Assembly: GCF_002409645.1 (NCBI RefSeq)
Contig: NZ_DHNR01000043.1
Span: 48,341-112,340 of the forward strand
DNA length: 64,000 nucleotides
Origin: Acetobacter sp. UBA5411
GTDB taxonomy: Bacteria > Pseudomonadota > Alphaproteobacteria > Acetobacterales > Acetobacteraceae
Direction of reading: 5' to 3'
Made by a program: the position numbers and the translations under genes. The notes below the pieces were generated by a model. The model searched no databases, was not told the origin of the DNA, and saw only the letters and a program-made list of their open reading frames with translations. Of the stretch, positions 34,870-44,052 are shown in pieces (the stretch's first letter is position 1; each line of letters starts with the position of its first letter).

Positions 34870-35700
34870 ATGAAGCACTGGCATATCGACCAGATGGACT
34901 GGGACAGTTTCGAGCCATCCAAAGTTGATCCGGACATCGTAGCCGTCGTGAAGGCTGCCTCTGTCGTTGAGCGTAACAGTGTGGATTACGCTGTTTACCT
35001 GAATCACGTCTTTTCGGACGATGCGGATTTTCAGGAAGCGGCCGACAACTGGGCGCTTGAGGAAATCCAGCACGGGGATGCTCTGGGGCGCTGGGCCATG
35101 CTGGCTGACCCGTCATGGGATTATCCGGCAGCGTTCGAACGCTATCGCAACACGTTCCACATTGACCTGAACACGACATCGTCCGTTCGCGGCTCCCGCA
35201 CTGGTGAGCTGATTGCGCGGTGTATGGTGGAAACCGGAACATCCTCTTTCTATTCATCGCTGGCCGATGCGACGGATGAGCCTCTTCTGAAGGCCATCTG
35301 CAAGCAGATCGCCGCGGATGAATACCGGCATTTCAAACTGTTTTACGACCATATGCGCCGCTATCTGAAGCGAGAACGCCTGGGTGCCTGGGCCCGCACT
35401 CGGATCGCTCTTGGTCGTATTACGGAGAGCGAGGATGACGAACTCGCTTCCGCCTATTACACGACAAACGAGCCTCCCTCAGTGCGTTATGAACGCAAGC
35501 GCTGCATTGCTGGTTACATGTCGCGCGCGCTCAAATCCTATCGTCAGAAACATATTGATCGGGTGACGGGCATGGTCTTCAAGACCATCGGGTTCAAGCC
35601 GCATAGCCGGTTGCACGCTCTTGCCGCGCGGTTGGTATTTGCCCTGATCCGTCGCCGTCAGCGCAGTTTTGAGCGGGAAGCGGTGGCAATAGGCACCTGA
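34870..35700 (+). CDS. ferritin-like diiron protein
   Basis: A 276-residue ferritin-like four-helix protein. Carboxylate-bridged diiron ligands can be seen in VVERNSVDY (E), ALEEIQHGDALGRW (ExxH), CMVETGTSSFY (E) and AADEYRHFKLF (ExxH), the spacing of the acyl-ACP desaturase/ferritin-like superfamily. The C-terminal third is very basic and could contact membrane. Function is unknown; hydroxylation or desaturation of a lipid is possible. GGGGGAGG lies just before the ATG. Confidence 0.75.
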   Translation: MKHWHIDQMDWDSFEPSKVDPDIVAVVKAASVVERNSVDYAVYLNHVFSDDADFQEAADNWALEEIQHGDALGRWAMLADPSWDYPAAFERYRNTFHIDLNTTSSVRGSRTGELIARCMVETGTSSFYSSLADATDEPLLKAICKQIAADEYRHFKLFYDHMRRYLKRERLGAWARTRIALGRITESEDDELASAYYTTNEPPSVRYERKRCIAGYMSRALKSYRQKHIDRVTGMVFKTIGFKPHSRLHALAARLVFALIRRRQRSFEREAVAIGT

Positions 35701-35817
35701 ACGCATCAGGGGGGCATGATTTTGACCGGTGCCAATCGGCGTCCTACCATGACCGGAACAGATCGTTGAAACAGGGAACGAGTGATCGTTCCTGTGTCAC
35801 CAAGGTGTTGTCTCTGT

Positions 35818-37899
35818 ATGTCGCGTTTGAAGAACAAAGTCCGTCAGTCCGTCCTTTTTTCCTCTCTGTCCGGCCTGATGCTGGCCTCCAGCCTCGCTAC
35901 ACCTGCGATGGCCGCCACAGCCGAGCACGGACCAGCCATCAAGCCCTGGGGGTTTGATCTGGCTGGACGCGACACGACGCTTCTGCCCGGCAATGATTTC
36001 TTCGATTATGCGAATGGACAGGCCGTAAAAGCCATTACGATCCCGCCTGACCGGACGTCTTTCGGTGTGTTCGACGCCCTGCGCGATCTGTCCCAGAAGC
36101 GCGTGCGTGATATTCTTGCGGATCTGGCGAAAAAACGCATTGTCGCGCCGCAGACGACGGAACAGAAGCTGGCAGTATATTATACCAGTTTCATGGATGA
36201 AAAAGCGGTCGAGGCGCTGGGAGCAAAGCCGCTTCAGGACGATCTCGCCGCTATTCGTGCTCTGAAAACGCCGGCTGAATTCGCTCGCCTGATCGGGACC
36301 GGACAGACATCTTTCCAGTTTTCCGCTTTCTCCCTGTACATCCAGCCGGACGCCAAGGATCCGACACGCTTCGCGCTGGCGCTGGATCAGGGTGGCTTGG
36401 GTATGCCTGACCGGGATTATTACCTGAAACCGCAATTCGCTGCGAAAAAGAAGGCGTATGAAGCCTATATCGCGAAGATGCTGACCCTTATCGGCTGGCA
36501 GGATGCGGAGGCCCGTGCGAAGGATATTGTTGCGCTGGAAAGCAAGTTGGCCGAAGTGCACTGGCCGCGTGTTGATCTGCGTGATCCCGATAAGACCTAC
36601 AATCCGTTTACAGTCGCCAGCCTGACGGAAAAGGCCCCCGGCTTTGATTGGGCCGCGTGGCTGGATGGCGCTGGCCTGACAGTGCAGCAGGCAGACGCCG
36701 CCAGAATTATCGTCGGTGAGCCTTCCGCGATTACCGGACAGGCGAAACTACTGGGGGCTGCGCCACTGCCGGTTTTGCAGGCGTGGCTGGCCTTCCACCT
36801 GACCAACAACTCCGCCTCGACGCTGTCTTCCGCCTTTGTAAATGCGTCCTATGACTTCAACCGCAAGACCATAGCCGGGCAGCCGAAACTGGCGGCGCGC
36901 TGGAAACGGGCGACCGACGCCACAGACAACGCGATGGGCTGGGCGATTGGCAAGATTTATGTCGACCGGTATTTCCCGCCTGAGAGCAAGATCAAGATGG
37001 AGGCTCTCACGACCCGTCTGAAAGCGGCGTTCCGTGTCAGGCTCCAGAACAACAGCTGGATGGCCGAGGCCACAAAGCAGCACGCGCTGGTCAAGCTGGA
37101 CCATTTCGATATTCAGGTCGGTTATCCCAAGAAATCCCGTGATTACAGCGATCTGACAGTCACATCGGGCGACGTGTACGGCAATGCCGCCCGCGCAGTC
37201 GCCTTTGAGTGGCGTTACTGGCTGGCGCATCTCGGCAAGCCGGTGGATCGCGATGAGTGGGATATGACGCCGCAGACGGTGAACGCCTACAACAATCCGG
37301 TCTTCAACGAGGTTGTGTTCCCGGCCTCGATCCTTCAGCCGCCATTCTTTGACCCGCACGCGGATGATGCCGTCAATTACGGTGCGATCGGCGGCGTTAT
37401 CGGTCACGAAATGACACACAGTTTCGATGATGAAGGCCGCAAGTTCGATGAAAATGGCCGTCTGAGCGACTGGTGGACCAAAGAGGATGCCGCCCGTTTC
37501 GAGAAACTCGGCGAACGGCTGGGCGCGCAGTATGATGCGTTTGAAGTGCTGCCGGGCGTGCATCTCAACGGCAAGCTAACAATGGGCGAGAACATCGCCG
37601 ATCTCGGTGGTCTGACTCTGGCGCTGGATGCCTATCATGCCTCACTGACTGGCAAGGATATGCCGGTGCTGAACGGCATGAGCGGAGATCAGCGGGTGTT
37701 TCTGGGCTGGGCGCAGGTCTGGCGGATGAAGGTGCGTGAGGATCGCGCCAGACAGCTGGCTGTGATCGATCCACATTCGGCTCCCGCCGCCCGCGTCAAT
37801 CTGCCGGCGCACAATATCGACGCCTGGTACAAGGCCTGGAATGTGCAGCCTGACCAGAAGCTGTATCTTTCACCGGACCAGCGGGTGAAAATCTGGTAG
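35818..37899 (+). CDS. exported M13 (neprilysin-like) metallopeptidase
   Basis: A 693-residue zinc endopeptidase of family M13. The signal peptide is SVLFSSLSGLMLASSLATPAMAA. The zinc site is IGHEMTHSFDDEG (HExxH) with the third ligand in ENIADLGGL, and the substrate-binding NAYNNPVFNEVVFPASILQPP is intact. The N-terminal lid starts PGNDFFDYANGQAVK. The enzyme likely degrades peptides in the periplasm. A GTG at 35782 would extend the N-terminus by 12 residues and spoil the signal peptide, so 35818 is preferred. Confidence 0.93.
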   Translation: MSRLKNKVRQSVLFSSLSGLMLASSLATPAMAATAEHGPAIKPWGFDLAGRDTTLLPGNDFFDYANGQAVKAITIPPDRTSFGVFDALRDLSQKRVRDILADLAKKRIVAPQTTEQKLAVYYTSFMDEKAVEALGAKPLQDDLAAIRALKTPAEFARLIGTGQTSFQFSAFSLYIQPDAKDPTRFALALDQGGLGMPDRDYYLKPQFAAKKKAYEAYIAKMLTLIGWQDAEARAKDIVALESKLAEVHWPRVDLRDPDKTYNPFTVASLTEKAPGFDWAAWLDGAGLTVQQADAARIIVGEPSAITGQAKLLGAAPLPVLQAWLAFHLTNNSASTLSSAFVNASYDFNRKTIAGQPKLAARWKRATDATDNAMGWAIGKIYVDRYFPPESKIKMEALTTRLKAAFRVRLQNNSWMAEATKQHALVKLDHFDIQVGYPKKSRDYSDLTVTSGDVYGNAARAVAFEWRYWLAHLGKPVDRDEWDMTPQTVNAYNNPVFNEVVFPASILQPPFFDPHADDAVNYGAIGGVIGHEMTHSFDDEGRKFDENGRLSDWWTKEDAARFEKLGERLGAQYDAFEVLPGVHLNGKLTMGENIADLGGLTLALDAYHASLTGKDMPVLNGMSGDQRVFLGWAQVWRMKVREDRARQLAVIDPHSAPAARVNLPAHNIDAWYKAWNVQPDQKLYLSPDQRVKIW

Positions 37900-37988
37900 T
37901 CTGCGACTGACTTTCGGAGGGCCGTCCTGAACTGACGGACCCTCGTTCCGCCTCTCCCTTCTTTGGATACAGAAAAGAACATTTCCTG

Positions 37989-38744
37989 ATGACCGCATTT
38001 ACACTCGCCTATCGGAACACTCCTCTGCACGCTGTGGTGGCGGCAGCCGTTGCGCGTGTTCTGGAGGCTTATGAGATCGAGCCGGATTACATCGCGGGAG
38101 ATGACGCCTCTCTTGCAAAAATGATGGCCGATGGGGAGATCGATCTTTTCGCCACGGCATGGCTGCCGACGATGGATGAGGGGCTTCTCTCTCCCGCCGT
38201 GGAAACGCTGGGTAATCTGTATCGTCCCAGTTTCGGTTTCTTTGTTTCGGAAAGTGCGGGAAGCGCCCTGTCTGGGCTAACCTCAATCGAAGGACTGGCG
38301 GCGTCATCCGTTGCGCGCAATCTCATTACCCCGGAAAGCCTTGTTTCCCGCGTGCGGCAGGTTGTGGCGGGCTATCGTCTGACGGAAGCAGGGTTCACGA
38401 TCGAATCCCAGCCGGATGAACAGGCGTACGAGACAGCCGCAGCTGCGATCGAGGCTGGCGAGCCAGTCGTCCTGCCGCTGTTCACGCCGTGCTATCTCGT
38501 TCACTCTATCCCGCTCCGTCCGCTTGCTGACCCTAAAGGCGCGGCAGGTTCAGAACTGGAAGCGCGTCTGCTGATCAACAAGGAATCGCGCGCAAAGGCG
38601 GATAGCGATCTGATTGACGAGCTGGATGAACTGACGCTTGGCAACAAGGTTGTGAGCGCCCTCGACAACGCAGTCCGACATCTGGGCATGAGTGCTGATG
38701 AGGCCGCCGAGGAATGGCAGCGCGGCAAGCTTCTGCCTCGCTGA
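37989..38744 (+). CDS. OpuAC-like glycine betaine-binding domain, no signal peptide
   Basis: A 251-residue protein with the substrate-binding fold of glycine betaine/choline ABC transporters (OpuAC/ProX). DGEIDLFATAWLPTMDEGLL contains the aromatic/acidic region typical of the ligand site, and EPVVLPLFTPCYLVHS the second lobe. It begins MTAFTLAYRNTPLH directly at the first beta strand with no signal peptide, and no permease or ATPase gene is adjacent. It may be a cytoplasmic sensor, or the true start may have been lost. A PqqD-sized small gene follows after 10 bases. Confidence 0.72.
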   Translation: MTAFTLAYRNTPLHAVVAAAVARVLEAYEIEPDYIAGDDASLAKMMADGEIDLFATAWLPTMDEGLLSPAVETLGNLYRPSFGFFVSESAGSALSGLTSIEGLAASSVARNLITPESLVSRVRQVVAGYRLTEAGFTIESQPDEQAYETAAAAIEAGEPVVLPLFTPCYLVHSIPLRPLADPKGAAGSELEARLLINKESRAKADSDLIDELDELTLGNKVVSALDNAVRHLGMSADEAAEEWQRGKLLPR

Positions 38745-38754
38745 GGAGGGCAAA

Positions 38755-39075
38755 GTGTCGTCGGCCACGCCAGATTGCATGGACCCAAAGGCTGTTCCGA
38801 AGCTTCATGGCGTGGAGGGTATTCGCCTCGCCATGGCCATGACTGACACACATCAGCTGAGTGTAGGTGAGGGAAGCGAGGCGGTTATCGTGCAGCTTCC
38901 TCCGCAGGCGCGTGGCATTTTCCCGTTGATCGACGGACGCAACACGGTGGCGGATCTCGCAGCCCGGCTGGAGACGCGCGGGGTTGATGCGTCCCAGTTC
39001 GAAAGTGTGTGGCGGGACACCGTGGCAGCGTTAGCTCCTTTCGGACTGCTTTCGGTTTCTCTGCCGTCTTCCTGA
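38755..39075 (+). CDS. small winged-helix-like protein
   Basis: A 106-residue soluble protein of unknown function. The central VQLPPQARGIFPLIDGRNTVADLAARL resembles the small winged-helix units found in PqqD-type peptide chaperones and beside some methyltransferases, but similarity is weak. The start is GTG at 38755, nine bases after GAGGAGG; the frame extends upstream into the OpuAC-like gene. It is closely packed between that gene and the YdcF-like gene, so the three are probably one operon. Confidence 0.6.
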   Translation: MSSATPDCMDPKAVPKLHGVEGIRLAMAMTDTHQLSVGEGSEAVIVQLPPQARGIFPLIDGRNTVADLAARLETRGVDASQFESVWRDTVAALAPFGLLSVSLPSS

Positions 39076-39084
39076 AGAACCGAG

Positions 39085-39579
39085 ATGCTTCCTGTCATCG
39101 TTTTCGGTGCCGCTCTATATCCTGACGGCTCGCCGCGCCCGGCGCTTCTGGCGCGTGTGCAGGCCGCACTTGGTTTTGGTGCACAACACAGTGACAGCCT
39201 GTATGTCGTGACCGGTGGCGTCCCACAGGCCGGACGGACCGAAGCGAATGTGATGGCCAATCTGCTGCTGTCAGCGGGGGTGTCAGAGGAAGCCATCCTG
39301 CGGGAGGATGGCTCGGCTGATACGTGTGATTCCGCCATTGCCTGCACGAAGCTTCTGCGTGCGCGGGGATATGGTGGCCCTGTGGCTGTCGTCACCAGCG
39401 ATTTTCACATGATGCGTTGTGTCGCCATGCTGCGGGCGCTGGGCTGGATCACCGTATCTGTTCCAGCGCCTTCGCGCACCGATTTGTCCCACAGGCGCAG
39501 GCTTTGGGTGCATCTGCGGGAATACCCGGCGACAGTGTGGGATGTCCTGCTGGTGCTGACCTGGCGCTTTCGTCAGTAG
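39085..39579 (+). CDS. YdcF family (DUF218) protein
   Basis: A 164-residue DUF218 protein. Signature segments: IVFGAALYPDGSPRPALLARV, LYVVTGGVPQAGRTEANVMANLL, AILREDGSADTCDSA and VAVVTSDFHMMRCVAML. Family members (YdcF, SanA, ElyC) are linked to envelope integrity and bind nucleotide or lipid-linked compounds. It lacks the N-terminal membrane segments of ElyC. It starts 10 bases after the preceding small gene. Confidence 0.85.
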   Translation: MLPVIVFGAALYPDGSPRPALLARVQAALGFGAQHSDSLYVVTGGVPQAGRTEANVMANLLLSAGVSEEAILREDGSADTCDSAIACTKLLRARGYGGPVAVVTSDFHMMRCVAMLRALGWITVSVPAPSRTDLSHRRRLWVHLREYPATVWDVLLVLTWRFRQ

Positions 39580-39591
39580 GATGCTTCGTTC

Positions 39592-39861
39592 TTACAGGGC
39601 AGGATTGGGGTGCGGACGTAAGCCGCGCCCATCGTAACAGTCGCTGCGAGGGCAGCCTGCCCAGCGAGTAGCGTGTTCCGCATGAGCCTGCATCGTGCCG
39701 CTCTTCGACGGACCGTGCAGACGGACATGCCCCTTGCATTCGCGACACCGGAAACTGCGTGCCTTGCGGTCGTCAGGTTTCATGGAGAGCGCCGTCAGGA
39801 CGGTCATCGGTCGCCAGACGCCGTCCGTGCCTTTGACATCAATATCCGTTGCCAGAACCAT
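39592..39861 (-). CDS. small protein with a possible zinc-binding motif
   Basis: An 89-residue protein, convergent with the YdcF gene. SFRCRECKGHVRLHG followed by HAEHATRWAGCPRSDC gives a CxxC plus His/Cys set that could bind zinc. No family name can be given. GAGGA lies five bases before the ATG at 39861; the frame extends to a GTG at 39873 that contains this ribosome site, so the shorter form is preferred. Confidence 0.6.
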   Translation of the reverse strand: MVLATDIDVKGTDGVWRPMTVLTALSMKPDDRKARSFRCRECKGHVRLHGPSKSGTMQAHAEHATRWAGCPRSDCYDGRGLRPHPNPAL

Positions 39862-39960
39862 TTTCGTCCTCACGCTTTCAGAAAAAGAAAAACTGGGTTT
39901 CCTGCAGGATGTCTGACGTGGAATGACGATTTGTTAACAAGGGTAACAATGGCCTCTGCA

Positions 39961-39988
39961 TTGACATTCCGTGACGTTTTCCTTTCAT
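39961..39988 (+). promoter_or_regulatory. possible promoter of the fab operon
   Basis: TTGACA at 39961-39966 is a perfect -35 match, with TTTCAT about 16-17 bases further as a weak -10. It lies about 90 bases upstream of fabD. The -10 is poor, so this is tentative. Confidence 0.35.
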
Positions 39989-40076
39989 CACCCTGCGTAT
40001 TGCCGGATTTTCCGCACTTACAGGCCCGCCGGACGACGGGCTGATCGCATTTCATCATCTGTCCAGGAGCTACTGA

Positions 40077-41048
40077 ATGTCTGTCTACGCCTTTGTTTTT
40101 CCGGGTCAGGGAAGTCAGTCTCCCGGCATGGGACAGGATCTGGCGGATGCGTTTCCGGCAGCGCGGGAAGTCTTTCAGGAAGTTGATGACGCGCTTGAGC
40201 AGAAGCTTTCAAAGATCATTTTTGAAGGCCCAGCGGAAGAACTGACCAGCACCGAGAACACCCAGCCTGCCCTGATGGCGGTCTCGATGGCCGTAGTCCG
40301 GGTTCTGGAGCGGGAAGGGGGCGTGGATTTCGCCACCAAGGCGACGCTGATGGCCGGTCACTCTCTTGGTGAATATTCCGCGCTTGCTGCGGCCCGTTCT
40401 TTCGGAATTGCTGAAACGGCTCGTCTGCTGCGTCTGCGTGGTCGTGCGATGCAGCGCGCTGTGCCCGCCGGTGAGGGGGGGATGGCCGCGCTGATCGGCG
40501 TGACACCTGAGCAGGCACAGGAAGTGTGCGAGGAAGCGGTGGTTCTCAAAGTTGAAGGACAGCCGGATCAGCGCGAGATTCTTGAAGTGGCCAATGACAA
40601 TGGCGGCGGCCAGATCGTGATTTCCGGTCAGATGGCGGCCATCGACCGGGCAATTGTGATCGCCAAGGAAAAGGGCATCAAACGGGCCGTCAAACTGCCT
40701 GTGTCTGCTCCATTCCACAGCTCCCTGATGCGTCCGGCAGCGGATGAGATGGCCGAGGCTCTGGATAAGGCCGACGTGAAAGCGCCCATCGTGCCGATCA
40801 TCGCCAACGTGACGGCCGCGAAAGTGACATCGCCCGACATGATTCGTGAACTGCTGGTCAAGCAGGTGACCGGTACGGTCCGCTGGCGTGAGAGTGTCGA
40901 TGCCATGGTCAGCATGGGTGTCGATCATTTTGTGGAACTCGGAGCGGGCAAAGTTCTTTCAGGCCTGATTCGTCGGATTGCGCCGGATGCGAAAACCGAG
41001 TCTGTCGGCACGCTCGACACGATCGACAGCTTCCTCCGGACCCTCTGA
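40077..41048 (+). CDS. fabD: malonyl-CoA:ACP transacylase FabD
   Basis: A 323-residue enzyme moving malonate from CoA to acyl carrier protein for fatty acid elongation. FPGQGSQSPGMGQDL opens the protein, the nucleophile is in GHSLGEYSA (Ser near residue 97) and the histidine in PVSAPFHSSLM. ISGQMAAIDRAI and VELGAGKVLSGLIRR are also typical. AGGAG precedes the ATG. It leads the order fabD-fabG-acpP-fabF, the standard type II fatty acid synthase cluster. Confidence 0.97.
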   Translation: MSVYAFVFPGQGSQSPGMGQDLADAFPAAREVFQEVDDALEQKLSKIIFEGPAEELTSTENTQPALMAVSMAVVRVLEREGGVDFATKATLMAGHSLGEYSALAAARSFGIAETARLLRLRGRAMQRAVPAGEGGMAALIGVTPEQAQEVCEEAVVLKVEGQPDQREILEVANDNGGGQIVISGQMAAIDRAIVIAKEKGIKRAVKLPVSAPFHSSLMRPAADEMAEALDKADVKAPIVPIIANVTAAKVTSPDMIRELLVKQVTGTVRWRESVDAMVSMGVDHFVELGAGKVLSGLIRRIAPDAKTESVGTLDTIDSFLRTL

Positions 41049-41097
41049 CGGTCCTTTCCTCCTTCGGTCTGATTTCATTCGAACAGGACAGAGATTT

Positions 41098-41841
41098 ATG
41101 TTCAGTCTTTCCAACAAGGTTGCGCTCGTTACCGGCGCAACTGGCGGCATCGGCGAGGCCATCGCCCGTCAGCTTCACCAGCAGGGCGCGACAGTCGTGC
41201 TTTCCGGCACCCGCGAATCCGTTCTGGAAGAACGGGCGGCGGCGCTGGGTGGTGAGCGTGTGCATGTCGTGGCAGCCGACCTGTCCGACCCGGCTGCGGC
41301 GGAACAGCTTGTGTCCCGCGCCGAGGAAGTCGCCGGAGCGCCTCTCGATATTCTCGTGAATAATGCGGGGCTTACGCGGGACACGCTGGCTATCCGCATG
41401 AAGGATGAGGACTGGTCCAAGGTGATTGAGGTCGATCTGGCCTCGCCGTTCCGACTCTGCCGTGCGGCGCTCAAGGGCATGCTGCGTCGGCGTGCGGGAC
41501 GGATCATCAGCATCGCGTCCGTCGTCGGCACAACTGGCAATGCCGGGCAGGCCAACTATGCCGCCGCCAAGGCCGGTCTGGTGGGCATGACCAAGTCTCT
41601 GGCCCAAGAAGCCGGCTCCCGTGGCGTGACGCTGAACGTGGTGGCCCCGGGCTTTATCGCCACGGCGATGACGGATGTGCTGCCGGATGCGCAGAAGGAG
41701 AAGTTGGTAGGGTCTATCCCGCTGGGCCGCATGGGCTCGCCCGACGATGTGGCGTCCGCCGTGGTTTATCTGGCGTCGGAAGAGGCCGCGTGGGTCACCG
41801 GTGCGACATTGCATGTCAATGGCGGGATGGCGATGATATAA
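41098..41841 (+). CDS. fabG: 3-oxoacyl-ACP reductase FabG
   Basis: A 247-residue short-chain dehydrogenase reducing beta-ketoacyl-ACP with NADPH. TGATGGIGEAIA binds the cofactor, NNAGLTRD is the family motif, and the catalytic Ser-Tyr-Lys is in ISIASVVG and YAAAKAG. The C-terminus ends TGATLHVNGGMAMI as usual. AGGA lies before the ATG at 41098, while the open frame begins 120 bases upstream within fabD. It is 49 bases after fabD. Confidence 0.97.
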   Translation: MFSLSNKVALVTGATGGIGEAIARQLHQQGATVVLSGTRESVLEERAAALGGERVHVVAADLSDPAAAEQLVSRAEEVAGAPLDILVNNAGLTRDTLAIRMKDEDWSKVIEVDLASPFRLCRAALKGMLRRRAGRIISIASVVGTTGNAGQANYAAAKAGLVGMTKSLAQEAGSRGVTLNVVAPGFIATAMTDVLPDAQKEKLVGSIPLGRMGSPDDVASAVVYLASEEAAWVTGATLHVNGGMAMI

Positions 41842-42114
41842 GACGAATTGCTTGGAATTCGTTGCTGAGACTACCTTTTCTCAAAAACGTGAGCTAAGGA
41901 AGGTGACCGGTTTTGAACACGGTGCGATCATGAAACGTCATGCTTTTCATGCATCCGCTTGGCGGCGGGAATATTTCCGTGCTAATCGCCCCCGCAGCCT
42001 CGTTGGGCATACCTCGGTTGCCCCGTTCGAATGCCCTGCTCCGGCTTGTGGCCGGGACGGGGTGAGCGCCAACCATTAGCCCGAAATGCTTGGGCATACA
42101 GGAAGCAGAAACAG

Positions 42115-42354
42115 ATGAGCGAAATCGCTGATAAGGTTAAGAAGATCGTCGTCGAGCATCTCGGCGTTGAAGAGAGCAAGGTGACACCGGACGCGTCGTT
42201 CATCGACGATCTGGGTGCAGACAGCCTCGACACGGTCGAACTGGTGATGGCGTTTGAAGAGGCTTTCAACGTAGAGATCCCGGAAGACGCAGCCGAGAAG
42301 ATCGCGACCGTGAAAGACGCGATTGATTACATCGAGGCACAGAAAGCCGCTTAA
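42115..42354 (+). CDS. acpP: acyl carrier protein AcpP
   Basis: A 79-residue acidic carrier protein. The phosphopantetheine attachment serine is in DDLGADSLDTVELVM. The N-terminus MSEIADKVKKIVVEHLGV and C-terminal VEIPEDAAEKIATVKDAIDYI are typical. CAGGAAG precedes the ATG. The 273-base gap to fabG is long enough to hold its own promoter, which would allow the higher expression acpP usually needs. Confidence 0.98.
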   Translation: MSEIADKVKKIVVEHLGVEESKVTPDASFIDDLGADSLDTVELVMAFEEAFNVEIPEDAAEKIATVKDAIDYIEAQKAA

Positions 42355-42371
42355 GGTTCTCTGTATCTGAC

Positions 42372-42404
42372 GGGTCCATGCAACTGGTGCGCGGACCCAT
42401 TTTG
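42372..42404 (+). terminator. possible attenuator between acpP and fabF
   Basis: GGGTCC at 42372-42377 pairs with GGACCC at 42393-42398, followed by ATTTTGTT. The stem is short and the loop holds a further weak pairing. It could partially terminate transcription after acpP, giving more acpP than fabF mRNA. Confidence 0.45.
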
Positions 42405-42424
42405 TTCTGGAAATCAGGGGGCGA

Positions 42425-43717
42425 GTGAGCTTGCTGCAGTCGGGCGGATCAGATTTGGGACGGAGACGCGTGGTCGTCACCGGTATGGGGATGGTAACGC
42501 CTCTCGGGCTTGGTACCGAGAACGTCTGGAAGCGTCTCATCGCGGGTGAAAGCGGGATTGACCGTATTCACTCGTTCGATCCGAGCGAACTTGCGGCGCA
42601 TATCGGTGGTGAGGTGCCGGAAGGCCCTACCTCCGAGGGCAAGCTCACCATTTCGGACTGGATTCCTGTCAAGGACCAGAAGAAGATGGATCGCTTCATC
42701 CATCTTGGAATGATCGCGGCCGCAGAGGCTGTCGAGGATTCCGGGTGGAAGCCCGAGTCGGAGGAAGATCGCTGCGCTACAGGCGTGCAGATCGGCTCCG
42801 GCATTGGTGGTCTTCAGACGATCTACGATGCCTCCATTACGGTGTATGAGGGGCGGGCGAAGCGTCTGTCTCCGTTCTTCATTCCGTCGGCGTTGGGCAA
42901 TCTTGTATCTGGAAACGTATCGATCCGGTACGGCTTCAAGGGACCGAATCATTCAGCCGTGACAGCCTGTGCCACAGGCGTTCATGCAATTGGTGATGCG
43001 GCGCGTCTCATCATGCTCGGCGACGCCGATGTGATGATCGCCGGTGGTGCCGAGGCAACGGTCTGCAAACTCGGTATCGCCGGGTTCTGCTCTGCCCGTG
43101 CGCTTTCCACCGGTTTCAACGATCGCCCAAAACAGGCGTCCCGCCCGTGGGACCGCGACCGTGACGGTTTCGTCATGGGCGAGGGTGCCGGCATCGTTGT
43201 GCTTGAGGAATACGAGCACGCGAAGAAGCGTGGCGCCAAGATCTACGGTGAAGTCGTCGGTTACGGCATGTCCGGTGACGCGCATCACATCACGGCTCCT
43301 GCCGAGGGCCATGAGGGTGCGTATCGCGCCATGTTCGCGGCGGTTCGCAGTGCAGGCATCACGCCGGGTGACATCGGCTATGTGAATGCGCATGGCACAT
43401 CCACCATGGCGGATGATCTTGAGCTGGATGCAGTCGAGCGTCTCTTTGGTGACGATGGACGCAAGGTGGCCATGTCTTCCACCAAGTCAGCAATCGGTCA
43501 CCTTCTGGGGGCTGCCGGTGCTGTGGAAGCGATGTTCTCCATGCTGGCCATTCGTGACGGCGTTGTTCCGCCGACGCTCAACCTCGACAACCCATCACGG
43601 GAAAGCATTATCGACCGCGTGGCGCATGAAGCGCAGCAGCGTAAGGTCAATATTGCGCTCTCAAACAGTTTTGGCTTTGGTGGCACCAACGCCAGTGTGA
43701 TCGTCCGCGGCGTCTGA
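42425..43717 (+). CDS. fabF: 3-oxoacyl-ACP synthase II FabF
   Basis: A 430-residue condensing enzyme that elongates acyl-ACP. RRVVVTGMGMVTPLG opens the domain. The catalytic cysteine is in SAVTACATGVHAIGDAA and the histidines are in YVNAHGTSTMADDLE and KSAIGHLLGAAG. NSFGFGGTNASVIV ends the fold. The start is GTG at 42425 behind AGGGGGCGA. It closes the fab cluster with a terminator hairpin downstream. Confidence 0.97.
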   Translation: MSLLQSGGSDLGRRRVVVTGMGMVTPLGLGTENVWKRLIAGESGIDRIHSFDPSELAAHIGGEVPEGPTSEGKLTISDWIPVKDQKKMDRFIHLGMIAAAEAVEDSGWKPESEEDRCATGVQIGSGIGGLQTIYDASITVYEGRAKRLSPFFIPSALGNLVSGNVSIRYGFKGPNHSAVTACATGVHAIGDAARLIMLGDADVMIAGGAEATVCKLGIAGFCSARALSTGFNDRPKQASRPWDRDRDGFVMGEGAGIVVLEEYEHAKKRGAKIYGEVVGYGMSGDAHHITAPAEGHEGAYRAMFAAVRSAGITPGDIGYVNAHGTSTMADDLELDAVERLFGDDGRKVAMSSTKSAIGHLLGAAGAVEAMFSMLAIRDGVVPPTLNLDNPSRESIIDRVAHEAQQRKVNIALSNSFGFGGTNASVIVRGV

Positions 43718-43748
43718 GCCAGACGCTCTTCGAACGGTTATCATTCAG

Positions 43749-43773
43749 CAGGCCATCTTCGGATGGCCTGTTT
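43749..43773 (+). terminator. terminator after fabF with UUCG tetraloop
   Basis: CAGGCCATC at 43749-43757 pairs with GATGGCCTG at 43762-43770 around TTCG, then TTT. The very stable tetraloop stem marks the end of the fab transcript, 30 bases before the next gene. Confidence 0.88.
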
Positions 43774-43803
43774 CATATCTGACCCGATACAGGTGTTTGT
43801 TTC

Positions 43804-44052
43804 ATGAGCGATACTCTTCCAGACCGTCTGTCCGTTGATCCGGAAAGCCCATTCTACAACGAAGAGCTTCTGGCCCGTGGAATCGGTATCCGCTTCAAGG
43901 GCGTCGAAAAGACCAACGTCGAGGAATACTGCCTCAGTGAGAACTGGGTCCGGGTCGCGGTGGGCAAGTCGCTTGACCGTCGAGGCAAGCCGATGACGAT
44001 GAAACTTCAGGGACCGGTTGAAGTTTGGATCAAAGGCAACGAAGAAGCCTGA
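43804..44052 (+). CDS. DUF3297 family protein
   Basis: An 82-residue soluble protein of the uncharacterised DUF3297 family common in proteobacteria. DRLSVDPESPFYNEELLARGIGIRFKG covers the N-terminal signature and VEEYCLSENWVRVAVGKSLDRRGKPM the centre. No function is established. It lies between the fabF terminator and the SQR gene with about 195 bases to the latter. Confidence 0.85.
   Translation: MSDTLPDRLSVDPESPFYNEELLARGIGIRFKGVEKTNVEEYCLSENWVRVAVGKSLDRRGKPMTMKLQGPVEVWIKGNEEA

Noticed and set aside
36748..37563. 271-residue minus-strand open frame opposite the M13 peptidase
   Set aside because: Antisense to a region containing the zinc-binding HEMTH motif; no evidence of its own.
40909..41814. 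301-residue minus-strand open frame opposite fabG
   Set aside because: Shadow of fabG in high-GC coding sequence; fabG has all short-chain dehydrogenase motifs.
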